A stretch of DNA of 64,000 bases from the NCBI RefSeq assembly GCF_018531465.1, contig NZ_JAHDTF010000014.1:62001-126000 (forward strand), in the 5' to 3' direction. The position numbers were made by a program, and so were the translations under genes. This stretch comes from Sphaerisporangium fuscum (GTDB lineage Bacteria > Actinomycetota > Actinomycetes > Streptosporangiales > Streptosporangiaceae). A model generated the notes under the pieces. It made no database searches, was not told where the DNA came from, and was given only the letters and a program-made list of their open reading frames with translations. Positions 35,796 to 44,185 of the stretch are shown here, piece by piece (the first letter of the stretch is position 1; each line of letters opens with the position of its first letter).

Positions 35796-37076
35796 TTGAT
35801 TGCTGAGCCAGGTGCGGCGGGACGACCTTCCGACGGCGTGGCGAGCACACCCGGCGTGGAACATAAACAGGGTTTGGAATGGCCCTATACCCTCGACGTC
35901 GCCGCGCTCGCCGACCAGGGCTGGACCCCTCGGCCTTTCCGGAATTTCATCCTCAAAATCCACAGCCGCTGCGATCTGGCGTGCGACTACTGCTACATGT
36001 ACAACGCCGCCGACCAGGGCTGGCGTGCCCAGCCGCTCACGATGACCCGCACCGTCGTCCGGCAGGCCGCCGAGCGCGTCGCCGAGCACGCGGGGGCCCA
36101 CGGCCTGCCCCTGGTCAACCTCGTGCTGCACGGCGGCGAGCCCCTGCTGTCCGGCCCCGATCTCATCGCCCACACGGTCGCCACCATGCGGGCGGCCGTC
36201 GGTCCCGCCACCCGGGTGCGCGTGTCGGTGCAGACCAACGGCATGCTGCTCACCGACGACTACCTTCGGCTGTTCGCCGACCTCGACGTCCTGGTGGGGG
36301 TGAGCCTCGACGGCGACCGGGCGGCGCACGACCGGCACCGGCGCCGCCGCGACGGCCGCGGAAGCCACGGGCGGGTCGCCGCGGCCGTCCGGCGGCTGTC
36401 CGAGGGGCCCTACCGGCGTATCTTCGGCGGACTGCTGTGCACCGTCGACCTGCGCAACGACCCTGTGGGCACCTACGAGGAGCTGCTGCGCTTCCGGCCG
36501 CCCGGTGTCGACTTCCTGCTCCCCCACGGCAACTGGACCACTCCCCCGCCGGGGCGCCGTCCCGGCTCCGCCGCCACCCCGTACGCCGACTGGCTGATCC
36601 AGGTCTTCGACCGCTGGTACGGCGCGAGCCCCAAGGAGACCGGCGTCCGGATCTTCGAGGAGATCATCCACATGCTGCTCGGCGGCGCCGCCCGGGTCGA
36701 GGGGCTCGGCCTCGAGCCCATGCGCTGCGTGGTGATCGAGACCGACGGCGCCATCGAGCAGGGGGACGCGCTCAAGACGGCCTACGCCGGGGCCACCGGC
36801 ACCGGCCTGCACGTCGCCACCGCCTCCCTCGACGCCGCCCTGCTCCTGCCGCCCGTCGTCGCCCGCCAGCTGGGGGCCGCCGCCCTCGGGGCGACCTGCC
36901 GCTCGTGCGCGGTGCGCCGGGTCTGCGGGGCGGGGCACTACGCCCACCGCTACCGGGCCGGGTCCGGTTTCGCCAACCCCACGGTGTACTGCCCTGATCT
37001 GTACCGGCTGATCACCCACATCCACCGCCGCCTCTCGGCCGACGTGGCCCGCCTCCGCTCCACCACGCCCGCGTGA
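35796..37076 (+). CDS. fxsB: FxsB-family radical SAM/SPASM peptide maturase
   Basis: A protein of about 426 residues. The radical SAM cluster motif CDLACDYCYMY (C-x3-C-x2-C) lies near residues 59-68, followed by LHGGEPLL and VQTNGMLL (SAM-binding strands). The C-terminal SPASM-like region has cysteines at CVVIETDG, TCRSCAVRRVCGAGHY and YCPDLY. The enzyme is expected to form a cyclophane-type carbon-carbon cross-link in the precursor encoded divergently. The start is uncertain: TTG 35796 has GGGG six bases ahead; GTG 35784 and TTG 35766 are alternatives. The stop overlaps the start of the HEXXH gene (GTGA at 37073), while in many relatives the two are one polypeptide. Confidence 0.88.
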   Translation: MIAEPGAAGRPSDGVASTPGVEHKQGLEWPYTLDVAALADQGWTPRPFRNFILKIHSRCDLACDYCYMYNAADQGWRAQPLTMTRTVVRQAAERVAEHAGAHGLPLVNLVLHGGEPLLSGPDLIAHTVATMRAAVGPATRVRVSVQTNGMLLTDDYLRLFADLDVLVGVSLDGDRAAHDRHRRRRDGRGSHGRVAAAVRRLSEGPYRRIFGGLLCTVDLRNDPVGTYEELLRFRPPGVDFLLPHGNWTTPPPGRRPGSAATPYADWLIQVFDRWYGASPKETGVRIFEEIIHMLLGGAARVEGLGLEPMRCVVIETDGAIEQGDALKTAYAGATGTGLHVATASLDAALLLPPVVARQLGAAALGATCRSCAVRRVCGAGHYAHRYRAGSGFANPTVYCPDLYRLITHIHRRLSADVARLRSTTPA

Positions 37077-38422
37077 CCCCGCGCCGTCACACCCTGCCGG
37101 CCGAACTGTTCGCCCGCATCGCGGCGGGCGGGGGCGGCGCGGAGGCGGCACGCCTGCTGACCGCCGCCGAGTACAGCAAACGCCTGGTCCTCCTGCGCGC
37201 CGTGATGGAACGTGCCCCGGCCGAGCGAGCGGGCGTATCGGGTGGAGCGGGGGCGGTGCGGCAGGCGTACGACCTGCTCGTGGCCCTCCAGCGGACCACC
37301 CCCGCGGCCGTACGGCACGTGATCGGCCACCCCGCCGTCGGCGTGTGGGCGCTGCACACGCTGCGCGGCCCGCGCGACGCGTCCACCGGCCCCGGACGGC
37401 TCGCCGCGCTCGCCGCGGGCGCCGCCGTCCTCGCCCGCGTCCCGATCTCGCTCACCGTGACCGTGGAGCGGCTCGCGCCGGGCCGGTGCGGCGTGATGCT
37501 GCCGTCGCTGGGGTTCGCCGCGCTGCCCGGCACGCGTGCCGGCGACCCGGCGGTCGTCCGGGTCGGTCCCTCGGGGGCGGCGGTGGAGGCCGCCGGCCAC
37601 CTCGTGCCGATCCCGCCCGACCCGTTCGCCGAGGACGGGGCGTGGCTCGGACTGCGCCGGCTGAGCGCCGGAACCGGGCCCCACGCCGTCCGCTTCCTGG
37701 TGGACGACGTCGACCCCTTCCGCTTCCCGCTGGTGCGCCGCTGCGCCCCCCGCCTCCCCGCCGGCGAGCTCTCCCGCTGGCAGGCGGTGGTGGAGTGCGG
37801 CCGGCGGCTGCTGGCGGGCGTGCATCCGGAGGTGGCGGCAGAGGTCTCGGCGGGCGTCGGCGTGCTCGTCCCGCTCCTCGGCGCGCCCGGCGAGGTCACC
37901 AGCGCCACCTCGCCCGAAGGCTTCGGGTGCGTCGCGCTGTCACGCCCGTCCGACGCCCGTGCGCTCACCCAGACCCTGGCCCACGAGGTGCAGCACGGCA
38001 AGCTGACGGCACTCGGCACGCTGTTCCCCCTGGTCGCCGAGCCGGACGGCGAGAGGTTCTACGCGCCGTGGCGGGAGGACCCGAGGCCGGTCGGCGGGCT
38101 GCTGCAGGGGGCGTACGCGCATCTCGGCCTCGCGCTGTTCTGGGAACGGCAGCGGCACGCCGAGACGCAGCGGACCGCGCGCCTCCACGCCCAGACGGAG
38201 TTCGCCCGCTGGCGCGACGCCACCGCCTCCGTCGTCCGCGTACTGCTGACCGGCCGCCGGCTCACCCCCCTCGGCGAAAGGTTCGCCACCGGCATGCTCG
38301 CGACGCTCGACGCCCTGCGGGCCGCACCCGTCTCGCCGCGCGCGGCCCGCCGCGCCGCCCACCTGCTCGCCGACCACCGCACCCGGTGGCAGGCCCGCAA
38401 CGGCAGGCGCGAGCCCGCGTAG
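37073..38422 (+). CDS. HEXXH-motif protein of the Fxs locus (probable peptide beta-hydroxylase)
   Basis: A 449-residue protein with the metal-binding motif HEVQH in TLAHEVQHGKL near residues 303-307 and a helical C-terminal third. Related domains next to or fused with FxsB have been described as alpha-ketoglutarate-dependent HExxH enzymes that hydroxylate residues of cyclophane peptides, so hydroxylation rather than proteolysis is the better guess. That is family knowledge, not visible here beyond the motif. It starts at GTG 37073, overlapping the fxsB stop, which argues for a joint complex. It has no signal peptide. Confidence 0.82.
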   Translation: MTPRRHTLPAELFARIAAGGGGAEAARLLTAAEYSKRLVLLRAVMERAPAERAGVSGGAGAVRQAYDLLVALQRTTPAAVRHVIGHPAVGVWALHTLRGPRDASTGPGRLAALAAGAAVLARVPISLTVTVERLAPGRCGVMLPSLGFAALPGTRAGDPAVVRVGPSGAAVEAAGHLVPIPPDPFAEDGAWLGLRRLSAGTGPHAVRFLVDDVDPFRFPLVRRCAPRLPAGELSRWQAVVECGRRLLAGVHPEVAAEVSAGVGVLVPLLGAPGEVTSATSPEGFGCVALSRPSDARALTQTLAHEVQHGKLTALGTLFPLVAEPDGERFYAPWREDPRPVGGLLQGAYAHLGLALFWERQRHAETQRTARLHAQTEFARWRDATASVVRVLLTGRRLTPLGERFATGMLATLDALRAAPVSPRAARRAAHLLADHRTRWQARNGRREPA

Positions 38423-38488
38423 AGGACCCGGCCGGCGGTCACGGCGAAGCGGCGTGACCGCACGCCCGGATAGGGCAAGGTTGGACGG

Positions 38489-39532
38489 GTGCGCAGCAAG
38501 CTCGGCGGACGGGTGGCCCAGGCGGCGGAGGTCGCCCTCGCCACCCGCAAATACGTGACCGCGATCGACGTCCTGACCGGCCTGCGGTGGCTGCAGACCC
38601 GCCACGTGGAGACCTGGCGGCAGGGCCGCGCCGACAGCCTGGAACGGCTGGCGCCCGTGGACGGCGACCGGATGGAGGAGGCCCTGTCACACCTGCGCGA
38701 GTGGGCCCTCGCCCGGGGGCTGGTGGCGAGCGAGGCGGCGTACGCGGCGGCGAGCCGCGACCGGCGACCGCTGCGCTTCACCATCGGGGGCGACGAGGAG
38801 ACCGAGCGCCGGTTCCGCACCCACTGGCTCTCCCCCGAGCTGAGCGAGTCGCGGCGGCGGCAGATCGAGGAGCGGCACAACAAGGCCCCCGACCTGGTGG
38901 CCGTCTCGCCGCTGGAGGCGTGGACGTGCGCCGGATGCGGCGACACCGGGCCGTACCTCATCATGGAGGACGACCGTCCGTACTGTCTGACCTGCGCGGA
39001 CATGGACCACCTGTGTCTCCTGCCCGCCGGGAACGCCGCGCTGAGCCGCCGTGCCAAGAAGGCGAGCGGCCTGTCGGCCGTCGTGGTCCGCTTCAACCGG
39101 CGCCGCAAGCGGTACGAACGGCTCGGCGTGCTGGTGGAGGAGGCGGCGCTGGCGGAGGCCGAGGAGCAGTGCCTGGCCGACGAGGAGGCGCGGCAGCGCC
39201 GCCGGGAACGCGACCGTGAGCGCCGGGCCGGTGAGGACGCCGAGTTCCAGGCCCGGATGGCGGAGGAGATCCGCCGCCTGTTCCCCCGCTGCCCGGCGGA
39301 GCGCGCCGACGCGATCGCCCACCACGCCGCCCAGCGCGGCAGCGGCCGGGTGGGCCGTACGGCCGCCGCCCGCGCGCTGGACGCGGACGCGATCACTCTG
39401 GCCGTGATCGCGAGCGTCCGCCACCTGGACACCGACTACGACGAGCTGTTGATGTCCGGCGTCCCCCGCATGACGGCCCGCGAGCGGATCCGCGGCCGGG
39501 TCGAGGAGGTCCTCACCGTCTGGCGAGGCTGA
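38489..39532 (+). CDS. DUF2293 domain protein with zinc-ribbon
   Basis: A 347-residue protein of an uncharacterised actinobacterial family. The core contains THWLSPELSESRRRQIEER, a CxxC zinc-ribbon pair (CAGCGDTG and CLTCADMDHL), and the conserved RAKKASGLSAVVVRF. A long arginine/glutamate-rich helix follows, then the DUF2293 section (IRRLFPRCPAERADAIAHHAA). The basic character and zinc ribbon suggest nucleic-acid binding, but nothing firmer can be said. It is translated from GTG 38489 and lies 66 bases after the Fxs locus on the same strand, with no evident functional link. Confidence 0.85.
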   Translation: MRSKLGGRVAQAAEVALATRKYVTAIDVLTGLRWLQTRHVETWRQGRADSLERLAPVDGDRMEEALSHLREWALARGLVASEAAYAAASRDRRPLRFTIGGDEETERRFRTHWLSPELSESRRRQIEERHNKAPDLVAVSPLEAWTCAGCGDTGPYLIMEDDRPYCLTCADMDHLCLLPAGNAALSRRAKKASGLSAVVVRFNRRRKRYERLGVLVEEAALAEAEEQCLADEEARQRRRERDRERRAGEDAEFQARMAEEIRRLFPRCPAERADAIAHHAAQRGSGRVGRTAAARALDADAITLAVIASVRHLDTDYDELLMSGVPRMTARERIRGRVEEVLTVWRG

Positions 39533-39542
39533 ACGGGCGCCG

Positions 39543-39962
39543 TCAGGCTCCGCCCCTGACGAAGGGAGTGGGGTCGAAGTACTCGGTCAGCAGCCGGATC
39601 CTGCCGTGGCCGTCGAACTCGAAGAGCCCGACGAAGTCGCTGTCGAAGACACCTCCCCCGGGGAGGCCGGCGTGGACGCGCCAGCGGGCCAGGACCCTGT
39701 CCGGGTCGTCGAGGGCGTCGATGCGCAGGTCGAGGATGGTACGACTGGACGGGCCGTCGCCGAACGTGCTCAGGTAGACGGCCTCCAACCGGTCGCGTCC
39801 CGTGACCAGCTTGGGGAACCCTTCGGGAAGGAACGGCATGGCCTGGCTTCCGTCCTCGGCCCACAGCGCGGTCCAGGCGTCGAGGTCCTTCTCCTGCTGC
39901 ACCCGGAAGTAGGTGCGCACGGCCTCGACGTTGCGGGCGCGGACGTTCTGAGTGGGTGACAT
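39543..39962 (-). CDS. SnoaL-like / NTF2-fold protein
   Basis: A 139-residue protein of the NTF2-like fold, used by ketosteroid isomerase and SnoaL relatives: an N-terminal helix VRTYFRVQQEKDLDAWTALWAEDG, then curved-sheet strands ending DGHGRIRLLTEYFDPTPFV. Possible roles are isomerase, small-molecule binding or hydrolase; none can be assigned. ATG 39962 is chosen because AGGAG lies six bases upstream; ATG 39968 and GTG 39989 are possible. It follows the LLM oxidoreductase gene on the same strand by about 30 bases, so the two are probably one transcript. Confidence 0.82.
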   Translation of the reverse strand: MSPTQNVRARNVEAVRTYFRVQQEKDLDAWTALWAEDGSQAMPFLPEGFPKLVTGRDRLEAVYLSTFGDGPSSRTILDLRIDALDDPDRVLARWRVHAGLPGGGVFDSDFVGLFEFDGHGRIRLLTEYFDPTPFVRGGA

Positions 39963-39992
39963 GGTCATCTCCTGGTCGCCGATGATCACGCG

Positions 39993-40847
39993 TCAGAGGA
40001 GGCCGAACCGCTTGGCGAAGGCCGTCAGCTCCTCGCGTTGCGCATCGGGTTCCATGGCCGAGGAGCTGACGACGAGGCGGGTCACTCCTTGCGCGGCCAG
40101 TTCCTCGACGCTCTCGGCGGACATGTCGATCGACCCGAAGCGCGTGTACTCCAGGGCGTCCGGGTCGCGGCCTTCCTCGGCGGCGGTGGAGCGGACGAGT
40201 TCCCACTGCGCGGCCCGCTCCTCGGGGCTGAGCGCGCCGCCGGGGAAGAAGCCGTCGCCACGCCGCCCCGCCCGGCGCGCGGCCGCCTGGGTCGACCCGC
40301 CGATGTGGATCGGCAGCCCGGTGGCCTCATGCGGCTTGGGATAGCTGCAGAGGTTGTCGAAGGAGAAGAAGTCACCGGCGTAGCTGACGCCTTCCTCGCC
40401 GCCCGTCCAGAGCAGCCGCAGCACGTCGATCGCCTCGTCGGTGCGGCGGCCCCGGCTGGCGAACTCGACCCCCACCGCCTGCGCCTCGCCGGGCAGGGAA
40501 CCGAGGCCCACGGTGAGCAGGCGCATTCTGCCCTTGGACAGGACGTCGATGGTCGCCAGGCGCTTGGCGAGGATCACCGGGTGGTGGTACGGCAGCAGCA
40601 ACACGCCGGTGCCGAGCAGGATCCGCTCGGTGGCCGCGGCGACGAAGGCCAGGGCGTCGAGCGGATCGACGTACGGCAGCGACGGCGGCATCTCGAAAGG
40701 CCCCACCTTGGCCCCCGGGTACAGCACGATGTGCTCAGGCATGTACAGCGCCTCGAAACCGCACTCCTCCGCCAATCGGGCGAAGGCCACGAGCTTGTCG
40801 GGATCGGCCCCGTAGAAGGGCGTGCTGTAGCTGATGGCGAACTTCAT
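39993..40847 (-). CDS. LLM-class F420-dependent oxidoreductase
   Basis: A 284-residue TIM-barrel flavin/F420 enzyme of the luciferase-like monooxygenase superfamily. Family patterns include FARLAEECGFEALYMPEHIV, LLGTGVLLLPYHHPVILAKRLATIDVLS, and VGLGSLPGEAQAVGV. F420 use is inferred from the family in actinobacteria. Start choice: GAGGA lies one base before ATG 40853 but seven before ATG 40847, so 40847 is preferred. It is co-transcribed with the SnoaL-like gene. A dyad upstream (40914-40933) overlapping a TTGACG -35 element suggests control by a MerR-type regulator encoded elsewhere. Confidence 0.9.
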   Translation of the reverse strand: MKFAISYSTPFYGADPDKLVAFARLAEECGFEALYMPEHIVLYPGAKVGPFEMPPSLPYVDPLDALAFVAAATERILLGTGVLLLPYHHPVILAKRLATIDVLSKGRMRLLTVGLGSLPGEAQAVGVEFASRGRRTDEAIDVLRLLWTGGEEGVSYAGDFFSFDNLCSYPKPHEATGLPIHIGGSTQAAARRAGRRGDGFFPGGALSPEERAAQWELVRSTAAEEGRDPDALEYTRFGSIDMSAESVEELAAQGVTRLVVSSSAMEPDAQREELTAFAKRFGLL

Positions 40848-40913
40848 GGACATTCCTCGATACGCGGTAGCTCGGGCCGACCCCCTGCCGGCCCTCCGAC
40901 CGCCACGTTAGAA

Positions 40914-40933
40914 CCATGACGTTGACGTCAAGG
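40914..40933 (-). promoter_or_regulatory. MerR-type dyad and promoter for the LLM operon
   Basis: CCATGACGT-TG-ACGTCAAGG is a nine-base dyad with one mismatch and a two-base centre. On the minus strand it includes TTGACG as a -35 and is followed 15 bases later by TAACGT as a possible -10. Such dyads are common at MerR-family promoters. It lies about 70 bases upstream of the LLM start. Confidence 0.45.
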
Positions 40934-41159
40934 CAACTCCTGAATCCCGGCCTCGGCTCCTCACTCGCGCCGTCGCCGTCCATGCCGGGAAGGTGACCCC
41001 CGCCCGCGGGACGACGCGGTCGTCAATACCGCCGAAGTTGCAGATCGCAAGGCCGGGATACCGCACCGAGAAGGCCGGAGCTACCGCCGCGGTTTGACGA
41101 TCTACGTCGGGCCCCGCGCGTATGGTCACTCGTGACTTCGACCACAAAGGGGGATCATC

Positions 41160-43109
41160 ATGGCGAATCGATTACCGTCTCAAGGGGCGGCGGCCGGTCC
41201 GGAACGCGGCGACGGGGGTGTCGTGGCGGCCGACCGCCGGAGATCCCGAGTGACCAGAATGCGGGCGAGCGTCATGGTCGTCGCGTTCCTCTCGGCGACC
41301 TTCGGCCTGCTGACGGCACCCCCGTCCGATGCCGGAAGCGCGCACGCGGCCACGGCGACCGCAGGGCATTTCGTCCCCATGGCATTCACGGCGCTGCTGG
41401 ACACCCGGACCGGAACCGGCGCCGCCAGGGCGAAGATCCCCGCCAACGGCTCGGTGACCTTCCAGGTGACCGGACGCGCCGGGATCCCGTCTACCGGCGT
41501 CGCGGCGGCCTTCGTGACCATCGAGGCCGTCAACCCGTCTCGAAGTGGTTCCCTGAAGACGACTCCAGCGGGCCGGACGGCTTCGGTCAGTTCGCTCAGC
41601 TTCACGGCGAATCGGACGGCTTCGAACACCGACACGATCGAAGTGAGCTCGGACGGCAAGATCACTCTCACCAACGCCAGCGACGGCACCGTCGACGCGG
41701 CCGTCTCGACCAGCGGTTACTACCTGACCGACAACGCCTCCGTCACCGGGCACACCTACAGCCCGGTTCCGGCCGACGGCTACCTGTACGACACCGAGCG
41801 AGGCGACAACTGGGGCATCCCAGGCAACAAACTGGGCGCCAACAGCTCTGCGGCCTTCGGTGTCGCCGGACACGCCGGTGTTCCCGCGAGCGGGGCCACG
41901 GCGGTCGCGGTGAACATCACCGTGAAGGACCAGACAGCCGACGGCTGGGTCTCGCTGTTCCCGGTCCTCTCCGCCGACCCCAACGTCAGCGCGCTCGACT
42001 ACACCGCCACCGGCGGTCCGGGCAGCGGCTTCCAGATCGTGCCGCTCAACCCGAACGGGCTGCTCGCCTTCACCAACCACGGCACCAGCCCGATCAACGC
42101 CTCCATCAGCGTCCGCGGATACTTCACCGCCGACTCCGACGGTCCCGACGGCCTGGACTTCACCCGCGTCACCCCTCAGACGATCGTGGACACGGCGAAG
42201 GGCACCGGGGTCGGCGGAACGGCTCCGCTGGCCGCAGGCCAGTCCCTGACCTTCGACTCCTCGCGACTCGCCGCGACACCCGACGCGGTCGCCGCCGCGG
42301 CGCTCACCATCACCACGCGGGGCGCGGAACAGGGAGGCTGGCTCTCGGTCTACCCGGCCGACAGCAGCGACACGAATCTTCCGAGCGTCGCCTTCCCCAC
42401 CGGTGCGGGAAGCTCCAGCGGGTCGGACACCGTGGTGACCAGCGGCGATCAGAAGATCACGCTGACCAACCACAGTTCCGGTGCCGTGCACGTCCAGGTG
42501 GCGGTCAGCGGGTACTTCGTATCCGACGACACCCCGATCGTCGGCGCTCCGGCCACGGCGGAAGATCCCACGACCGGCGCTCCCGACGCCCCTCCGGACA
42601 TGCCGACCACCGTCCCGACCGACGATTCCGACCCGGACGACGCCTCCAGCGACCTGAACTCGCCGACCGTATCCGCCGGCATCGACGACTCCACGGCCGC
42701 GGCGTCGCCCTCCGCCACGTCGAGCGCGCTGCAGGCGAGATGGACGTCATGGTGCGTCTACTCCGCCACCAAGCCCTTCGCCCTGACCCACACTTCCCGC
42801 ACCATCTGGGCCGAAGGAAAGAAGAAGAGCTGCGGCGGAAGCGCGGGCCCTCCCGACAAGTGCCACGCCGGAGTCGACCTCCAGGCCTGGAACCTGACGG
42901 GCGACCACCAGTGGCACGTCATCGCGCACAACGGCGGGAAATGGACCAAGTGCAAGGGCAAGGTCCAGGCCGCCTACCGCAACTGCCACTACCAGCCCAG
43001 GTACAAGGTCTGGTACAGGTCGGCGGTCTGGCTCCAGATCGAGAAGAGAGGCCTGTACGGCACGCCGGGCTGGGCTTACAGCAAGACCAACTACTTCTAC
43101 TGCGACTGA
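41160..43109 (+). CDS. Large secreted protein with three beta repeats and a six-cysteine C-terminal domain
   Basis: A 649-residue exported protein. A long signal region (hydrophobic core VMVVAFLSATFGLLTAP near 38-55, cleavage near SAHAATA) is followed by three related domains of 110-130 residues. Each starts like LLDTRTGTG / YLYDTERGDN / IVDTAKGTG and ends in SGYYLTD / VRGYFTA / VSGYFVS. A Pro/Thr/Asp-rich linker (residues 490-540) leads to about 105 residues rich in Lys, Trp and Tyr with six cysteines (WCVYS, KSCGG, DKCHAG, TKCKG, RNCHY, FYCD). ATG 41160 has AAGGGGG ahead. The repeats resemble surface domains of other actinobacteria; the C-terminal domain is not recognised. Possibly a surface or toxin-like protein; no function is assigned. 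Confidence 0.78.
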   Translation: MANRLPSQGAAAGPERGDGGVVAADRRRSRVTRMRASVMVVAFLSATFGLLTAPPSDAGSAHAATATAGHFVPMAFTALLDTRTGTGAARAKIPANGSVTFQVTGRAGIPSTGVAAAFVTIEAVNPSRSGSLKTTPAGRTASVSSLSFTANRTASNTDTIEVSSDGKITLTNASDGTVDAAVSTSGYYLTDNASVTGHTYSPVPADGYLYDTERGDNWGIPGNKLGANSSAAFGVAGHAGVPASGATAVAVNITVKDQTADGWVSLFPVLSADPNVSALDYTATGGPGSGFQIVPLNPNGLLAFTNHGTSPINASISVRGYFTADSDGPDGLDFTRVTPQTIVDTAKGTGVGGTAPLAAGQSLTFDSSRLAATPDAVAAAALTITTRGAEQGGWLSVYPADSSDTNLPSVAFPTGAGSSSGSDTVVTSGDQKITLTNHSSGAVHVQVAVSGYFVSDDTPIVGAPATAEDPTTGAPDAPPDMPTTVPTDDSDPDDASSDLNSPTVSAGIDDSTAAASPSATSSALQARWTSWCVYSATKPFALTHTSRTIWAEGKKKSCGGSAGPPDKCHAGVDLQAWNLTGDHQWHVIAHNGGKWTKCKGKVQAAYRNCHYQPRYKVWYRSAVWLQIEKRGLYGTPGWAYSKTNYFYCD

Positions 43110-43116
43110 TCGAGGG

Positions 43117-44082
43117 TCAGGTGTAGCCGTAGGGCGACCTGGGGCGGTAGGGCCGCTCCAGGAGGTCCTTCTCCTGCGGCGTGAGCGTCACCTCCACGGC
43201 GGCGAGGGCGTCGTCCACGTGGTGGGGCTTGGTGGCGCCGACGATCGAGGCCGACACGGCCGGGTGCGCGAGCGTCCAGGCCAGCGCGACGCGGGCGGGC
43301 GGCAGGGCCCGCTCGCGGGCGCCGGCGTGCAGCGCGTCGATCACGTCCTGGTCGCCGTCCGCCCGGCGGGAACGGCTCCCCTCGGCGGCGGCGCGGGCGG
43401 TGGCGCGGGACCCGGCGCCGGACAGCAGGCCACGCGCCAGTGGGCTGTAGGGCAGCACGCCCACCTTCTGGTCGGCGCACAGGGGCAGCATCTCGCGCTC
43501 CTCCTCGCGGTAGAGGAGGTTGTAGCGGGTCTGCATGGAGACGAACGGCGTCCGGCGGCCCAGCCGCGCGACGTGCTGCGCCTTGGCGAACTGCCAGGCG
43601 TACATCAGCGAGGCGCCGGCGTACCTGATCTTGCCCGCCCGGATCAGGTCGTGGAGGACGGCCATCGTCTCCCCCACCGGCGTCTGCGGGTCCCAGCGGT
43701 GGATCTGGTAGAGGTCGATGTGGTCGGTGCCCAGCCTGCGCAGCGACGCCTCCACTGCGGCCGTGATGTGCCCTCGCGAAAGCCCCCGGTCGTTGGGACC
43801 GGCGCCCGTCGGGTAATAGACCTTGGTCGCCAGCACGTAGTCCTCGCGACGGGCGAACAGCTTGCGCAGCAGCCGTCCGGTGACCTCCTCGCTCGCGCCG
43901 TCCCCGTACATGTCCGCCGTGTCGAAGAAGGTGACCCCGCCCTCCACCGCCCGCCGGACGATCGGCTCGGCCGCGTCCAGGTCAAGACTCCAGGCGAGCC
44001 TCGCGGGGTCCCCGTAGCTCATCATCCCCAGCGCGATCCGCGAAACCTTCAGTCCGCTGGAGCCGAGACGCACGTATTCCAC
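43117..44082 (-). CDS. Aldo/keto reductase
   Basis: A 321-residue NADP-dependent reductase of the AKR superfamily, closer to the voltage-channel beta-subunit-like/YajO group than the AKR at 15.6 kb. The Asp-Tyr catalytic pair is in FFDTADMYGDG, Lys in VLATKVYYP, and His in YQIHRWDP. The cofactor end reads SASIVGATKPHHVDDAL. It starts at GTG 44082. The gene stands alone between the secreted repeat protein (convergent, seven bases apart) and the XRE regulator. The substrate is unknown. Confidence 0.92.
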   Translation of the reverse strand: MEYVRLGSSGLKVSRIALGMMSYGDPARLAWSLDLDAAEPIVRRAVEGGVTFFDTADMYGDGASEEVTGRLLRKLFARREDYVLATKVYYPTGAGPNDRGLSRGHITAAVEASLRRLGTDHIDLYQIHRWDPQTPVGETMAVLHDLIRAGKIRYAGASLMYAWQFAKAQHVARLGRRTPFVSMQTRYNLLYREEEREMLPLCADQKVGVLPYSPLARGLLSGAGSRATARAAAEGSRSRRADGDQDVIDALHAGARERALPPARVALAWTLAHPAVSASIVGATKPHHVDDALAAVEVTLTPQEKDLLERPYRPRSPYGYT

Positions 44083-44185
44083 CCATAAGTCCTAGCACCC
44101 GAGCTCGCCCGTCGTCCGGGCGAAAACAATCATCTGTACGCCGACCTGCCGGCCGAGAGGCGGTCACGGCCTTCACCACGGCCAC

